64,000 nucleotides of DNA from Alteromonas sp. KUL49 (GCF_006538345.1 NZ_BJKL01000004.1:186001-250000); one strand, 5' to 3'. Shown: positions 25,308 through 34,380, counted from the stretch's first letter. Translations and numbers: made by a program. Notes: generated by a model from the letters alone, not told the origin.

Positions 25308-25322
25308 AGTTATACCTGAGCT

Positions 25323-26036
25323 TTAGGCTAAGTGCATACTTCCTTTGTTTCGAAAGAACGCCCACGTGCTTAGCATAGGTAAAATGTACAGTGGAGCAAT
25401 AATCATGTACGCGAGTATTGGACCAATTTGCTTAGGATCGAGGTTTTGCGTATTGATTACGGTGTACCCAACAAGATAAGGCACAGCAGACAAAGCCATA
25501 CCCACCACAGAGAACACTCTGGGGCTCATAGTGTATCGCTTAGATAACAAGAACATAGCGACAGCCCATGCCAATGCCCAGCCCACCGACGGCACATTCA
25601 TGAACATAAATATGTCCACTGGTGTGTTATTCACAGCAAACGTTGCTTGTTGCCAAAAATCGGGAGAAAACACAATGTAATGAATTTGCCCGTTTAGTAT
25701 TTGCTCCCAAAGTAACGGAGTCGTTGAATCCATATTCGATAACCACACTACAAAACCAACAATCACAAACAACAACATCGCAGTAAACACTCCAGTAATA
25801 ACACTCACAAATAAAGGGGTTTGCCATAGGGATTTTTGACCTTCCCACGACGCCAAGAGAGTTTGACGCCACATCCAACGAGAAGCAGTTTTCGGATCTT
25901 TCATCATTAACTCTCCGTATTCTTCTTGCATGTCACCAATCAGTTCATCACTGTAATTAGGCACACCTAGTTTGCGGATAAGCAACTCGGCTAACTTTGG
26001 TAACGCTTGATTCGTATGAGAAATATGATTAGCCAT
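25323..26036 (-). CDS. Integral membrane protein coupled to PadR regulator
   Basis: The 237-residue protein has a soluble N-terminal part (LAELLIRKLGVPNYSDELIGDMQEEYGEL) resembling the permease-prefix segment found next to PadR regulators, with a W-rich stretch MWRQTLLASWEGQKS. Four or five hydrophobic helices follow (about 75-98, 108-120, 140-160, 175-195, 205-228). Its start overlaps the PadR gene by 8 nt. It is probably a PadR-controlled membrane stress protein; its biochemical role is unknown. Confidence 0.72.
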   Translation of the reverse strand: MANHISHTNQALPKLAELLIRKLGVPNYSDELIGDMQEEYGELMMKDPKTASRWMWRQTLLASWEGQKSLWQTPLFVSVITGVFTAMLLFVIVGFVVWLSNMDSTTPLLWEQILNGQIHYIVFSPDFWQQATFAVNNTPVDIFMFMNVPSVGWALAWAVAMFLLSKRYTMSPRVFSVVGMALSAVPYLVGYTVINTQNLDPKQIGPILAYMIIAPLYILPMLSTWAFFRNKGSMHLA

Positions 26037-26367
26037 GATGACCTCCTAGCTCTGCCATTGAGATACCTTGCCATAGTGTATCCATGGCTTGTTTTGCACT
26101 AATTAACGCCAGTTTCCCCTGCCCTGTGACAGCAAAGAAGCGCTTAGGTCTGCCCCCTCGTTGAGCCGTAGACTCACCAAGTTCAGAACTCACTAGCCCT
26201 TTTTTCTCCATACGCTCTAATGTTGCGTACAATGCACCTAACGCTACATCACGACTGATAGACTCATGTAAAAAAGCGCGAATGGCAGCTCCATAGGCAT
26301 TGTCGCCGAGCTTTACTAAGGCAAGCATAACCACTTGCTCAAATTCACCTAAAGATTTTTGACTCAT
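26029..26367 (-). CDS. PadR-family transcriptional regulator
   Basis: The 112-residue protein is a short (s1-type) PadR regulator. The winged HTH is LGEFEQVVMLALVKLGDNAYGAAIRAFL and GALYATLERMEKKGLV, followed by the wing SxxxxRGGRPKRFFAVTGQGK. It likely represses itself and the membrane protein downstream through the CTACAATGTA repeats upstream. Confidence 0.92.
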   Translation of the reverse strand: MSQKSLGEFEQVVMLALVKLGDNAYGAAIRAFLHESISRDVALGALYATLERMEKKGLVSSELGESTAQRGGRPKRFFAVTGQGKLALISAKQAMDTLWQGISMAELGGHHG

Positions 26368-26390
26368 TGCTATGTCCCTTTTCTATTTTC

Positions 26391-26443
26391 CTACAATGTA
26401 GTTATTTGATGAAAATGAATCAATCTAATTTCATACATTGTAG
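26391..26443. promoter_or_regulatory. Two PadR operator-like repeats
   Basis: CTACAATGTAG (26391-26401, itself palindromic) and TACATTGTAG (26434-26443, the reverse complement CTACAATGTA) flank the region between the divergent padR and tonB-like genes. PadR boxes often have an ATGT-rich dyad, so these are good candidates controlling one or both directions. Confidence 0.65.
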
Positions 26444-26538
26444 TAATTTGAACGCATACATAGGTATATGGATTTATACGAAAAATAATTCACCCCTTTT
26501 CTAAATCTGATTCGTTGATTAAAAAAGAGGAGAAGTCT

Positions 26539-27180
26539 ATGTACTTACATCAAACTGCTACACCCAACTTTCACATTAATGTTCGCGCCCTTGGAAGTAT
26601 TGCTTTAGGCGTGATTATGACTTTCGGATTGTTCGTATTAATGGCCAAGTTAGTTGAACAAGATCAAGTGTATGTGGCACCAGAACCACTACCTACTATT
26701 GGCCCAATAACACTGCAACTAGAGGAGGAGGTTACGGTTGAGAGGCCTCCATTGAAGCCTATCGAACCACCGACGGCTCTGCCCCCTTCGCCACCAATGA
26801 TAGAAGAGAGCACACCTAACGAAACATTCAGTACCGCTGAAGTGCCAACTATTGGCGTTGGTACTGAGTTTATCTTAGATACAAGTATGGGGGATGGTTT
26901 AGCCGACCAGCAAGCCACACCAGCATTTCGCGTAGATCCTACCTACCCAGTTGATGCTGCAAGAGATGGTATTGAGGGATGGGTAAAACTTTCATATACG
27001 GTAGCGGCCAATGGCTCAGTGACTGACATACAAGTGCTGGATGCTCAACCAAAACGCATGTTTGACCGCGCCGCTAGACGCGCGTTGGGCAAGTGGAAGT
27101 ACAAGCCAAAAATGGAAGACGGTAAGCCTATCAGTCAGGGAAATATGCAGGTAGTATTGGAGTTCAAGCTCGATCAATAA
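26539..27180 (+). CDS. TonB-family energy transducer
   Basis: The 213-residue protein has one N-terminal membrane helix (ALGSIALGVIMTFGLFVLMA), a proline-rich periplasmic linker (PPLKPIEPPTALPPSPP) and a TonB C-terminal domain: FRVDPTYPVDAARDGIEGWVKL, TVAANGSVTDIQVLDAQP and AARRALGKWKYKP. The ATG at 26539 follows GAGGAG by 6 nt; the TTG eight codons earlier is rejected. It is followed by an ECF sigma factor and its probable anti-sigma factor, and may serve a dedicated receptor. No exbB/exbD is in the window. Confidence 0.88.
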   Translation: MYLHQTATPNFHINVRALGSIALGVIMTFGLFVLMAKLVEQDQVYVAPEPLPTIGPITLQLEEEVTVERPPLKPIEPPTALPPSPPMIEESTPNETFSTAEVPTIGVGTEFILDTSMGDGLADQQATPAFRVDPTYPVDAARDGIEGWVKLSYTVAANGSVTDIQVLDAQPKRMFDRAARRALGKWKYKPKMEDGKPISQGNMQVVLEFKLDQ

Positions 27181-27191
27181 GGAGATGTTTG

Positions 27192-27758
27192 ATGAGCTAT
27201 ACCAGCATAGGAATATTTAATTCAGTAAAAGATTGGTTCTCGGGCGCGCCTAGCCCCGAGAGCTTGATGAGTCGATTTGTTAAAAAAGGCGACTCTCGCG
27301 CGTTGTCTGCACTGTTTTATCAGCATAACAACGCCTTGTATTATTATTTGTTGGTAATGTCTGATGCTGACCTTGCCGCCGACATTGCGCAAAAAACCTG
27401 GCTAAAAGTCATCGAAAAGAAGCATATGTACAACAATGCCGGTAAATTCGAAGCCTGGCTTTTTACTATGGCACGAAATGCGTTGCTGGATGAATTACGT
27501 CGAAAAAGCCGCTTTGAACACGACCATGCTGCGGTTGATACACTCACTATCGATGACACAGAAGACGCCACGAATGACGATTTTCATAGTGCTCTGAAAC
27601 GATTACCTATGGAACAAAAAGAAGCGTTCTCCCTTCAACAGGAAGGGTTTAGTCTGGCTGAAATTAGTCATATTTGTCACGTTCCCCAAGAAACTATTAA
27701 AACTCGCCTGCGCTATGCAAAGGAAAAACTGAAAAAGGCGCTGGAGGAGAAACAATGA
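27192..27758 (+). CDS. ECF-type RNA polymerase sigma factor
   Basis: The 188-residue protein has sigma region 2 (ALSALFYQHNNALYYYLLVM, DIAQKTWLKVIEK, GKFEAWLFTMARNALLDELR) and region 4 (LPMEQKEAFSLQQEGFSLAEI, VPQETIKTRLRYAKEKL). The ATG at 27192 lies 7 nt after AAGGAG; the TTG at 27189 is an alternative. Its stop overlaps the start of the next gene by 4 nt, the classic sigma/anti-sigma coupling. Confidence 0.9.
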   Translation: MSYTSIGIFNSVKDWFSGAPSPESLMSRFVKKGDSRALSALFYQHNNALYYYLLVMSDADLAADIAQKTWLKVIEKKHMYNNAGKFEAWLFTMARNALLDELRRKSRFEHDHAAVDTLTIDDTEDATNDDFHSALKRLPMEQKEAFSLQQEGFSLAEISHICHVPQETIKTRLRYAKEKLKKALEEKQ

Positions 27759-28339
27759 GCGATATCGATAAAGAACTCTCAGAAGCTTATCAAAAAAGTA
27801 AGCGCCAATATGCTGCACCCAGCCGAATACAACGCCAGGTGATACGTGAAGCTGAAAAGCAAAAGCCTGCCCTGCCAGAATGGTTCAATAGAGAAACGCT
27901 TTCGATGGGCGCTGCTGCTTTCGTACTTGCGGTACTTATCGTGATTTACAACATGTCGGATATTATGAATACCACAAACCCGAGCCATATTGTGGATGTG
28001 AATATTGAGTTTCACGCCTATGAGGAAGAGCGCCCTAGCTTCGATATTGGCCAGTATCGGGAACAACTCACTGCCTATGAAAACTCGTATCGACAACAAC
28101 TGACTCAGCTCGATGTGCACTCTATGCGTCTTGCTCGATTAGAACAAGTGGAAGACGGTTGGGCGTTATCAGATTGCAATGACGTCTCAATAAAAATCTC
28201 TGACAGATTGGTAGAAGATCTGAAGTCACTTAACCGCATCTCTCCCGGGCTAGCTGTGGGAGATCAGGTGCAACTTGCATTGAACAAAGACGGGCTTATT
28301 CTTGAGATTTCTTATTCAAAAGCGCCGCTGACCTGCTGA
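27755..28339 (+). CDS. Putative membrane-anchored anti-sigma factor
   Basis: The 194-residue protein has a basic N-terminal cytoplasmic segment (about 1-48), one membrane helix (MGAAAFVLAVLIVIYNM) and a periplasmic domain with a coiled segment (IGQYREQLTAYENSYRQQLTQLDVH). It lacks a zinc-binding HxxxCxxC motif. Position, 4-nt overlap with the sigma gene and topology support an anti-sigma role; sequence similarity alone would not. Confidence 0.7.
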   Translation: MSDIDKELSEAYQKSKRQYAAPSRIQRQVIREAEKQKPALPEWFNRETLSMGAAAFVLAVLIVIYNMSDIMNTTNPSHIVDVNIEFHAYEEERPSFDIGQYREQLTAYENSYRQQLTQLDVHSMRLARLEQVEDGWALSDCNDVSIKISDRLVEDLKSLNRISPGLAVGDQVQLALNKDGLILEISYSKAPLTC

Positions 28340-28369
28340 TCAGGTTCTAGTTAACAATTACCTAACAAG

Positions 28370-28395
28370 GCGGAAGGTTAAACTGACACTTCCGC
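28370..28395 (+). terminator. Weak hairpin after anti-sigma gene
   Basis: GCGGAAG (28370-28376) pairs with CTTCCGC (28389-28395) around a 12-nt loop. There is no T run, so termination may be Rho-dependent. Confidence 0.4.
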
Positions 28396-28512
28396 TCAGC
28401 AAGCTGGTTGAAAAATACACAAACGCAGTGTGTTTTTATTGCAAAATGACAACGCTGACATTAAACTGCCGACCAAAATTTGTTCAGACGTTAAATAGAG
28501 TTGTATTAACCG

Positions 28513-29373
28513 ATGCTTGTAAACACATTTCGAATTGCCGCCAGTACCCTATCCTTACTTTTCTGCGCAAACGTATTCGCTGCCATCGTAGATTTAGGTG
28601 CAGCAGAGGACCATGTATTTGCCAGCAGTAGGGCAATTATATTGGGCTCGGAAGCTCACATTAATGGCTCGGTTGCGTCGTCATACCACATTGGAATTGC
28701 TACCGGCGCAATCATTGAAAACAACGCCTGTGCACCGAGTGTCAGTGTTGCGCCCTCTGCAAGTATTTCTGGTGACACTGGCCTGATGGGCGAATGTGAC
28801 TATGTCAGTAGCTTGCATAAAGACATTATCGCGGCATCTGAACAAATGGCGCTATTAGGCACACAAGGTCAATATCAGTCCATAATTCAAACCAGCACCC
28901 TTAATGGCGGAAGTACCTACTGGCTAGACGACCTGCTGTTAGATTCAGGGGAAACCTTGAGCATCTCAGGCTCCGCTGGTAGCACAACTGTGATCAATGT
29001 TCGGGGACAAGCAAAACTCGGCTCAGGTTCTAGTATCGAACTCATTGATGGAATACGTTCACAAGACGTCTTGTTCAACTTTGTTGATGGCGGCCTTTAT
29101 TCGAGTTTTGAAGTGGGCGCTGCCGACATTAGCGGCACTTACCTATCTAACGGCCGCGACTATATCATCGGCGATGGTGCCACACTCAACAGCACGCGAT
29201 TTATCACCGTTGGTGACATTATTGCCAACGTACAGTTTGTTAGCTATACACCGTCAGAGGAAAACACTGAAGTTAGCGCTCCATCTATGTTGTTTGCGTT
29301 CATTGCAGTAGCAATAGTTAGTGCACTTCGTCGAAAAGGGCAATATGAGCTAACACCCGTTGTGAGCAACTAA
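28513..29373 (+). CDS. Exported choice-of-anchor-A-type surface protein with a PEP-CTERM-like tail
   Basis: The 286-residue protein has a signal peptide (cleavage near NVFA-AI). A beta-rich domain of the choice-of-anchor A/collagen-binding type follows (DHVFASSRAIILGSEAHINGS, STTVINVRGQAKLGSGSSIEL, NFVDGGLYSSFEVGAADISGTYLS). The C-terminus has VSAP, a hydrophobic helix (SMLFAFIAVAIVSAL) and RRKGQ, resembling the PEP-CTERM exosortase sorting signals with a changed Pro motif. It is probably surface-attached or released. It overlaps the convergent M15 gene by 4 nt. Confidence 0.68.
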   Translation: MLVNTFRIAASTLSLLFCANVFAAIVDLGAAEDHVFASSRAIILGSEAHINGSVASSYHIGIATGAIIENNACAPSVSVAPSASISGDTGLMGECDYVSSLHKDIIAASEQMALLGTQGQYQSIIQTSTLNGGSTYWLDDLLLDSGETLSISGSAGSTTVINVRGQAKLGSGSSIELIDGIRSQDVLFNFVDGGLYSSFEVGAADISGTYLSNGRDYIIGDGATLNSTRFITVGDIIANVQFVSYTPSEENTEVSAPSMLFAFIAVAIVSALRRKGQYELTPVVSN

Positions 29374-30033
29374 GCGCCCCAAATGCTGGCTAGTTTAGCT
29401 CTATATGACTCTGGATCCTGCGCGTTAATCTTGTCATCAAAATGAATATAGTCCGGTGTGGAGAAGTCCCCCCCCCGAGCGCAAATGTCGATTGCCTTTG
29501 ATAGCTTCTATTAGGGTGCAAATTTCATTGGGTAAAGGTTTAGCTTCTCTAAATGAGCGCGAGCCATACCATTTTCCTTGAAATATAAAGTTCAAATCAA
29601 CCGCGTGACCAACGAAATGATTGGACATTTTTGCCGGTGTTACAATAGCGTTAGTCACTGGAGCGTTCGGCCTTCGTAAACTACTAGTGATAAACAATTC
29701 TATGGCTCTGGCTTTTGCCTCTTTTTCCATAAACTCAAGACGCGGAACAAAGTCTTGATGCACCTTGACTTCGCGCTCACTGCGCAAGGCGCCATGTTTC
29801 GACTCGTAAATCACAATACCATTGGACTGCGCGGTAGAGCTTGTATCGGGTTCAAGAAAGTCCTTCAACACAAAACCTACCTCACCACTAGGTGTGAGCA
29901 CTTTGACCCAAGTTTGTTCATCGATAGCGGTCAACTTCGTATTATTGGGAAGTACCGTGAGTGTATTTCCATCAAAAGGTGAAGCTCTGAGTCTGAGTCC
30001 ATTTGAGCTCGTTGTTCTATATAATTTAGTCAT
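29370..30033 (-). CDS. SH3b-M15 peptidoglycan peptidase, split by a G9 run
   Basis: The N-terminal SH3b domain (NGLRLRASPFDGNTLTVLPNNT, WVKVLTPSGEVGFVLKDFL) is followed by an M15 peptidase with the zinc motif SNHFVGHAVDLNF. As written, the frame runs off after HLRSGGG and ends at 29437. Removing one base of the C9 run (29468-29476; G9 on this strand) gives SGGDFSTPDYIHFDDKI, which supplies the third zinc ligand, and a 220-residue product ending at 29370. It would cleave peptide bonds in peptidoglycan. No signal peptide is seen. It is the last gene of a coupled four-gene operon. Confidence 0.82.
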
Positions 30034-30036
30034 TTG

Positions 30037-31647
30037 CTAGCCATCCAATTTGCCACTCGGCGACAAGCTAACAAAATCGCCATCTGTCATTCCACTGTAA
30101 AGGTCAAAGAAGTTTTTCTCTTTAACTAACGTCTTTGAGCCGTTGAGTTCTTTTACCGTCAACATATCCCCTTCTATTGCCGTCAATAGGAAAAGTTGGC
30201 CTACGGTGAATGTTTCTGCGTCCTGTCTAAGGATAAGAGTACTTCCTATTACGGCAACTCCACTAGCGAGCTGAACCTCGGGAGGCTGACTAGCGACGGG
30301 GGGCGTCGTAACAGCAATATTCTGTGGTTGTTTTGGTGTTGCACCTGCGAGTCTATCGGTAATATTCCTTACCATTACCAGTACCCATTCAGAAGAGAAA
30401 CCAGCGGCAAATCCAACAGAAATTGCAGTAAAGTCAGACAGTATGTCATCGCTTAAGTAACCGTATGCGAGTATGGCCAGTATGGGGGCGGAAACCACCT
30501 GTATCATTTGAAACAATACGAGTTCTGGAATATCCATAGGATAAAGAGGCGAATAATTTTGTCCTCGGAAAGACTTTTGGGCAGGAGCTTCATCGCCGCA
30601 ATTAATGACTAGGCGCGCCTGAAACTCGGGAAGTTTTCTTGCCATTGCAATCATGGCTCCCAATAAGGCACAAAAGACAAAATATGCAGGTACTACGATT
30701 CCTCCAACAATGAGTTGTGCTGGCAACTGGTTGGGAAGTGAAGTTTGCTCAGTGAATGTAGCAAGCGTTCGTTGTCTGGTAGACACAAGATCGTCAAGAA
30801 AACTGTAGATTTTAAGTTCTTTATTCAGGTTAGTTAACTCAGGGCGGTAATTCGCTTCAAAATGCCTTTGCCTTATTTCTAAGGCTTGAATTCTATCTCG
30901 AGTATTGACCATTCGTTGCCTAATATCGCGCAACACAGAATCCTCAGGACAAAGGTTAACTAGCGATTTAGCACTTTCAGGTAACGCAGAACCCTGACCC
31001 ATCAAGCCTAATAGCGCAGCAACATTGTTTGATACCCCAGTGGTACATTTATTGATATCCACTAAGTCCTCGGCACTAACTTGAGGTAACTGGGCCGCTG
31101 GGCATGTATTGGTTAAAGAGCAACCCGTTAAGATCGCTCCCATCACAATTAACCGCTGCGGTGTTCTATCACCGCAATAGTTTTCACCATCTAGAGGAGA
31201 CGTTACCGGAACAATGGTTTTGCTGTTTTCACCTCTGTCAGATTTATATTCACAACCCAAAACCACCCATGGAGTGAAACTATTAGTACTTGGCTGCTTA
31301 TTGTCCGACTCTAAATCGTTGTTCTGAGTACTGACAAACATAATCCATATCGCTACACATAAAACAACAATAAGGAATCCATACCCTAGCGCTAATACCC
31401 CGCGAACCAACGAACGTAACTTAGTGTCGTCACTGGGGTCGGTAGTAATTTCGGCGGTGAAATAACACACGACAAGAAAAAGAAAGAAAGGAACGATGTA
31501 CAACAACACAAGGTTGTTTTCTGTATTTAACTCAAAAAAATAGTCCAGTGCTAAGGTAACGCCACCGAGGAACACGACAACCCATAGATATCTGAGTACA
31601 AAGGACTTTGTGCTAATAAAAACACTTTTTATGTTTTCCATATTCAT
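30037..31647 (-). CDS. Polytopic envelope protein of unknown function
   Basis: The 536-residue protein has three N-terminal membrane helices (about 18-37, 44-65, 84-108), a large Cys-containing domain (135-315) with a helical stretch (VNTRDRIQALEIRQRHFEANY), and three further helices (about 316-340, 383-406, 412-432). The C-terminal soluble region is Pro-rich and then beta-rich (FTVGQLFLLTAIEGDMLTV). I recognise no family. Its ATG overlaps the upstream lipoprotein stop (ATGA), and the M15 gene starts 3 nt after its stop, so they act together. Confidence 0.65.
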   Translation of the reverse strand: MNMENIKSVFISTKSFVLRYLWVVVFLGGVTLALDYFFELNTENNLVLLYIVPFFLFLVVCYFTAEITTDPSDDTKLRSLVRGVLALGYGFLIVVLCVAIWIMFVSTQNNDLESDNKQPSTNSFTPWVVLGCEYKSDRGENSKTIVPVTSPLDGENYCGDRTPQRLIVMGAILTGCSLTNTCPAAQLPQVSAEDLVDINKCTTGVSNNVAALLGLMGQGSALPESAKSLVNLCPEDSVLRDIRQRMVNTRDRIQALEIRQRHFEANYRPELTNLNKELKIYSFLDDLVSTRQRTLATFTEQTSLPNQLPAQLIVGGIVVPAYFVFCALLGAMIAMARKLPEFQARLVINCGDEAPAQKSFRGQNYSPLYPMDIPELVLFQMIQVVSAPILAILAYGYLSDDILSDFTAISVGFAAGFSSEWVLVMVRNITDRLAGATPKQPQNIAVTTPPVASQPPEVQLASGVAVIGSTLILRQDAETFTVGQLFLLTAIEGDMLTVKELNGSKTLVKEKNFFDLYSGMTDGDFVSLSPSGKLDG

Positions 31648-33359
31648 GAGCCGTCACCATACAAAGCAAGTGCTTCAGCATAGGCGCTAAACTTAGCTTG
31701 AGTTTTCACTTTCAAACGCTCATAGGCTTGTGTAGAGCTAGCATCTGCGCTGTCGAGTTCTGAAATGAGTGCCCGTAATTCCTCATGCAAATTCTGCAGC
31801 GCTTGTTTTTTCTGTGCAATGCGAGCTGCAATCACCCTATCTTGCGCAGAGGCTTGCTGATCGGATGCTCCATCTTGAGACTCAGGAACAGATTCTCCCG
31901 TTAAAGGTGGCATTCTCAACCCAGTAACAACACCAGCTGTCTCTATTGCTGCCTGCGTCACTGCCTGTGAAATGATCAGCTGGTTCTCAACCAGTACTTG
32001 TGGATTGTTTCTCGCATTAGATGTTCTAAAACGCGTAGGTGTATCCCGGATAACGACGATAGAAGATTTTCCATCTGCGGAGAAATGCAGTGAATTAACG
32101 TTGTTCCAATTATCTTCATAGGCTGAGTCAGTAATGAGTCGCCACACTGGGTCCCCAGCATTTTGCAATCTATCAATTAGTGCATTGAGTGAGCTTTTGT
32201 TCTTCACCAAACCTTCGAGTGCCAACTGGCTACTCGCACTTAATGGCATATCATTTCTCAGAGCCTCAAGTTCATTGGCTAAAGTTAAATTTGCCCCTTG
32301 AAAGCTAGTGTTATCAAAAGTTCTCGATAATGTTCGGGTTGAAACATCGGCACCAGCCCTTGACGCTAATGCAGTTAGCTCGCGTTGAAGATTCTTGGAA
32401 AACTGTTGCCATAGCCTTACATGCTCGTAATCCCTCTCTAAATTCAATGCTACGAGTTGAGCATTCATAAGGTGCTCTAAGGCAACCCAGTTCAGATAGA
32501 AAGTAGGCAAACTAATTTTTTGATAAGCGGCTGCAACCTGAGACACTGCAGCAAGTGTATCTACTTCTAAATCAGTAAACAGACGAACGTGACCGAGCTC
32601 GCGGTTTTCATCACAGTAATGCCGAACGACTTTGCTCTCTTCGCCTTCTACTATACGTACACAACTCTCCCCCATTGGGGCAGACTCAACAAGATACAGT
32701 CTCATTCGTTGCAATATAAAGTCTTTATCGACCAGAAAAGGCTGTCCACCGTCCTCGGTAACTTCAATAGTTCTCACGCGATTTGACGTGTCACTGTGTA
32801 ACGGAGAGGTTGGAGCCTGTTCTGTCATCACTTCTACCGAAGTGCAATAATCAAGGCTATATCCAAGCAGGATGCACTGTGTGCTAGCTTCAACAGCGTA
32901 AATCGCTCTATATGTGGTTAAGTAAAACGATAGTGCATCAATTGCGTCATTAAAGTCGTCAGTAAAATTTGTATGATTCTGCTTTATACAATCGAGGTAT
33001 TTTGCCAAATGTTGACTTACTGGCGAGACATCTGAACTGTTGGATTGACTATCTTGAAGTACATTGCAGTCGTAGGTGGATGGTGTGAGTAGAGGCTTTG
33101 GAAGAAGGTTTAACGCGTCCTCGTATAAGGCTGCCGACGTCACGGCCATTTCAGTTTTGAGTTGGAGCGTGTAATCAGCACCTTTTTGTAATGAATACAA
33201 ATCTTGTAGCATTGCCTCGACCTTTCTGTCAGATAAAGGCTGTTCAATGCTGGGGCTTTTCTCAAATACATCCACAGTGATGTCTAGTGTGGTGGTAGCA
33301 CATCCCCCAACGAAACTAACCACAGTGATAATGCAAAGATATTTGTATATCAATTTCAT
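31644..33359 (-). CDS. Large lipoprotein of unknown function
   Basis: The 571-residue protein has a lipoprotein signal with Cys20 (FVGGC). The mature protein is mostly helical, with Cys residues in pairs (DCNVLQDS, LDCIKQN, CILLGYSLDYC, SCVRIVE) and a C-terminal coiled coil (AARIAQKKQALQNLHEELRALISELDS shortened here to its core LHEELRALISELD). It overlaps both neighbours by 4 nt (ATGA) in a strict operon. No known family is apparent. It may form an envelope assembly with the membrane protein and the second lipoprotein. Confidence 0.65.
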   Translation of the reverse strand: MKLIYKYLCIITVVSFVGGCATTTLDITVDVFEKSPSIEQPLSDRKVEAMLQDLYSLQKGADYTLQLKTEMAVTSAALYEDALNLLPKPLLTPSTYDCNVLQDSQSNSSDVSPVSQHLAKYLDCIKQNHTNFTDDFNDAIDALSFYLTTYRAIYAVEASTQCILLGYSLDYCTSVEVMTEQAPTSPLHSDTSNRVRTIEVTEDGGQPFLVDKDFILQRMRLYLVESAPMGESCVRIVEGEESKVVRHYCDENRELGHVRLFTDLEVDTLAAVSQVAAAYQKISLPTFYLNWVALEHLMNAQLVALNLERDYEHVRLWQQFSKNLQRELTALASRAGADVSTRTLSRTFDNTSFQGANLTLANELEALRNDMPLSASSQLALEGLVKNKSSLNALIDRLQNAGDPVWRLITDSAYEDNWNNVNSLHFSADGKSSIVVIRDTPTRFRTSNARNNPQVLVENQLIISQAVTQAAIETAGVVTGLRMPPLTGESVPESQDGASDQQASAQDRVIAARIAQKKQALQNLHEELRALISELDSADASSTQAYERLKVKTQAKFSAYAEALALYGDGS

Positions 33360-34204
33360 AACGCACTCTCCGCTAGCGAGAGCATGAGTTCTAGTTCACC
33401 TCTGAGCTCATTAAGTTCTGAGGCCACATTATCATTGTTAACCGTTTGCTCTGCCGATAAAGACGTTTCAGCAGCTGATAATTTTTTGGAAATCAACGAC
33501 AGCAAACGAGCTAAATGTTGATCCTCATCCGACAGAATTTGTACCTCTTGGAGGGATTGCTGAGTAATGATCTCAGAAAGAGTAAAAATTGATTTTCCCA
33601 CTTCATTAGATTTAGCAATGGAACCGATGTGCTCTAGTGTTTCAGTAGGATCCGAAGAAAAAGCAATGACAAACTTTTCTCCAGAGTGAAACAGGGTCTT
33701 GTTCGAGAGCGGGTCAAACTCTATTTCTTTTGCCCCATTAGGTAAGGGAGTCGCTTCACCAGGCACCGCGCGAACCCGCTTTAATGCAATTAACAGACGA
33801 CTTATTTCCTCTTCGGTTGCCATTGGGTCACTCGCCGCGTTGAGATAAGCTTGATAAGCTTTTCGGTATGCTTCATCAAAGGCATTGTCTAGTGCTTCTT
33901 CTTCAAGAAGTTGTTTGGGTCCAAAATCATCACCAGTACCATAGAGCCTATCAACCGCCTCTCGTGGAAACCAACCTGATTCGTATTTGGCAACACCGTA
34001 ATCACCATCGGCCTTAATAGTGACTCGGTAATAATTAGTATTTTCGCCACTGGCAACAGCGAGGTAAAACACTTCTTCAACTTCCATATCTGGAATAACG
34101 GTACAACCTGAAATAACTGATAAAAAAAGAGAAGTTATGGCAAATAGAATGGGATATTTGAAGCGCAAATTGATATCAGCATGAGAGCTAGATAATGCAC
34201 ACAT
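33356..34204 (-). CDS. Lipoprotein of unknown function, first gene of envelope operon
   Basis: The start chosen is ATG 34202-34204, which has GGAG 6 nt upstream and gives 282 residues with a long lipoprotein signal (FAITSLFLSVISGC). A start 7 codons earlier is possible. The mature part has a beta-type region (VFYLAVASGENTNYYRVTI) and helical segments near the end (SKKLSAAETSLSAEQ, ELNELRGELELMLSLA). No family recognised. The promoter must lie in the 176 nt shared with the divergent gene at 34381. Confidence 0.65.
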   Translation of the reverse strand: MCALSSSHADINLRFKYPILFAITSLFLSVISGCTVIPDMEVEEVFYLAVASGENTNYYRVTIKADGDYGVAKYESGWFPREAVDRLYGTGDDFGPKQLLEEEALDNAFDEAYRKAYQAYLNAASDPMATEEEISRLLIALKRVRAVPGEATPLPNGAKEIEFDPLSNKTLFHSGEKFVIAFSSDPTETLEHIGSIAKSNEVGKSIFTLSEIITQQSLQEVQILSDEDQHLARLLSLISKKLSAAETSLSAEQTVNNDNVASELNELRGELELMLSLAESAL

Positions 34205-34380
34205 GATGAACTCCATTTCATTCAATGATTATTATTTGTATAAAATATACGCTACTTTTTTAAAAATATACAACCTTATTTGTACATTTATTCAACAACA
34301 CACAATTATTCAAGATCTGGAATTTATTGCTAAATTAGCGTAGTTTTGAAGGGTTATTTTTAATTGCGACAAGGCGTTTA

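Noticed and set aside
29370..34204. Phage lysis cassette (endolysin-like M15 with two lipoproteins as spanins)
   Set aside because: The lipoproteins are far too large for spanins, no holin or other phage gene is near, and the membrane protein has six helices with a large soluble domain.
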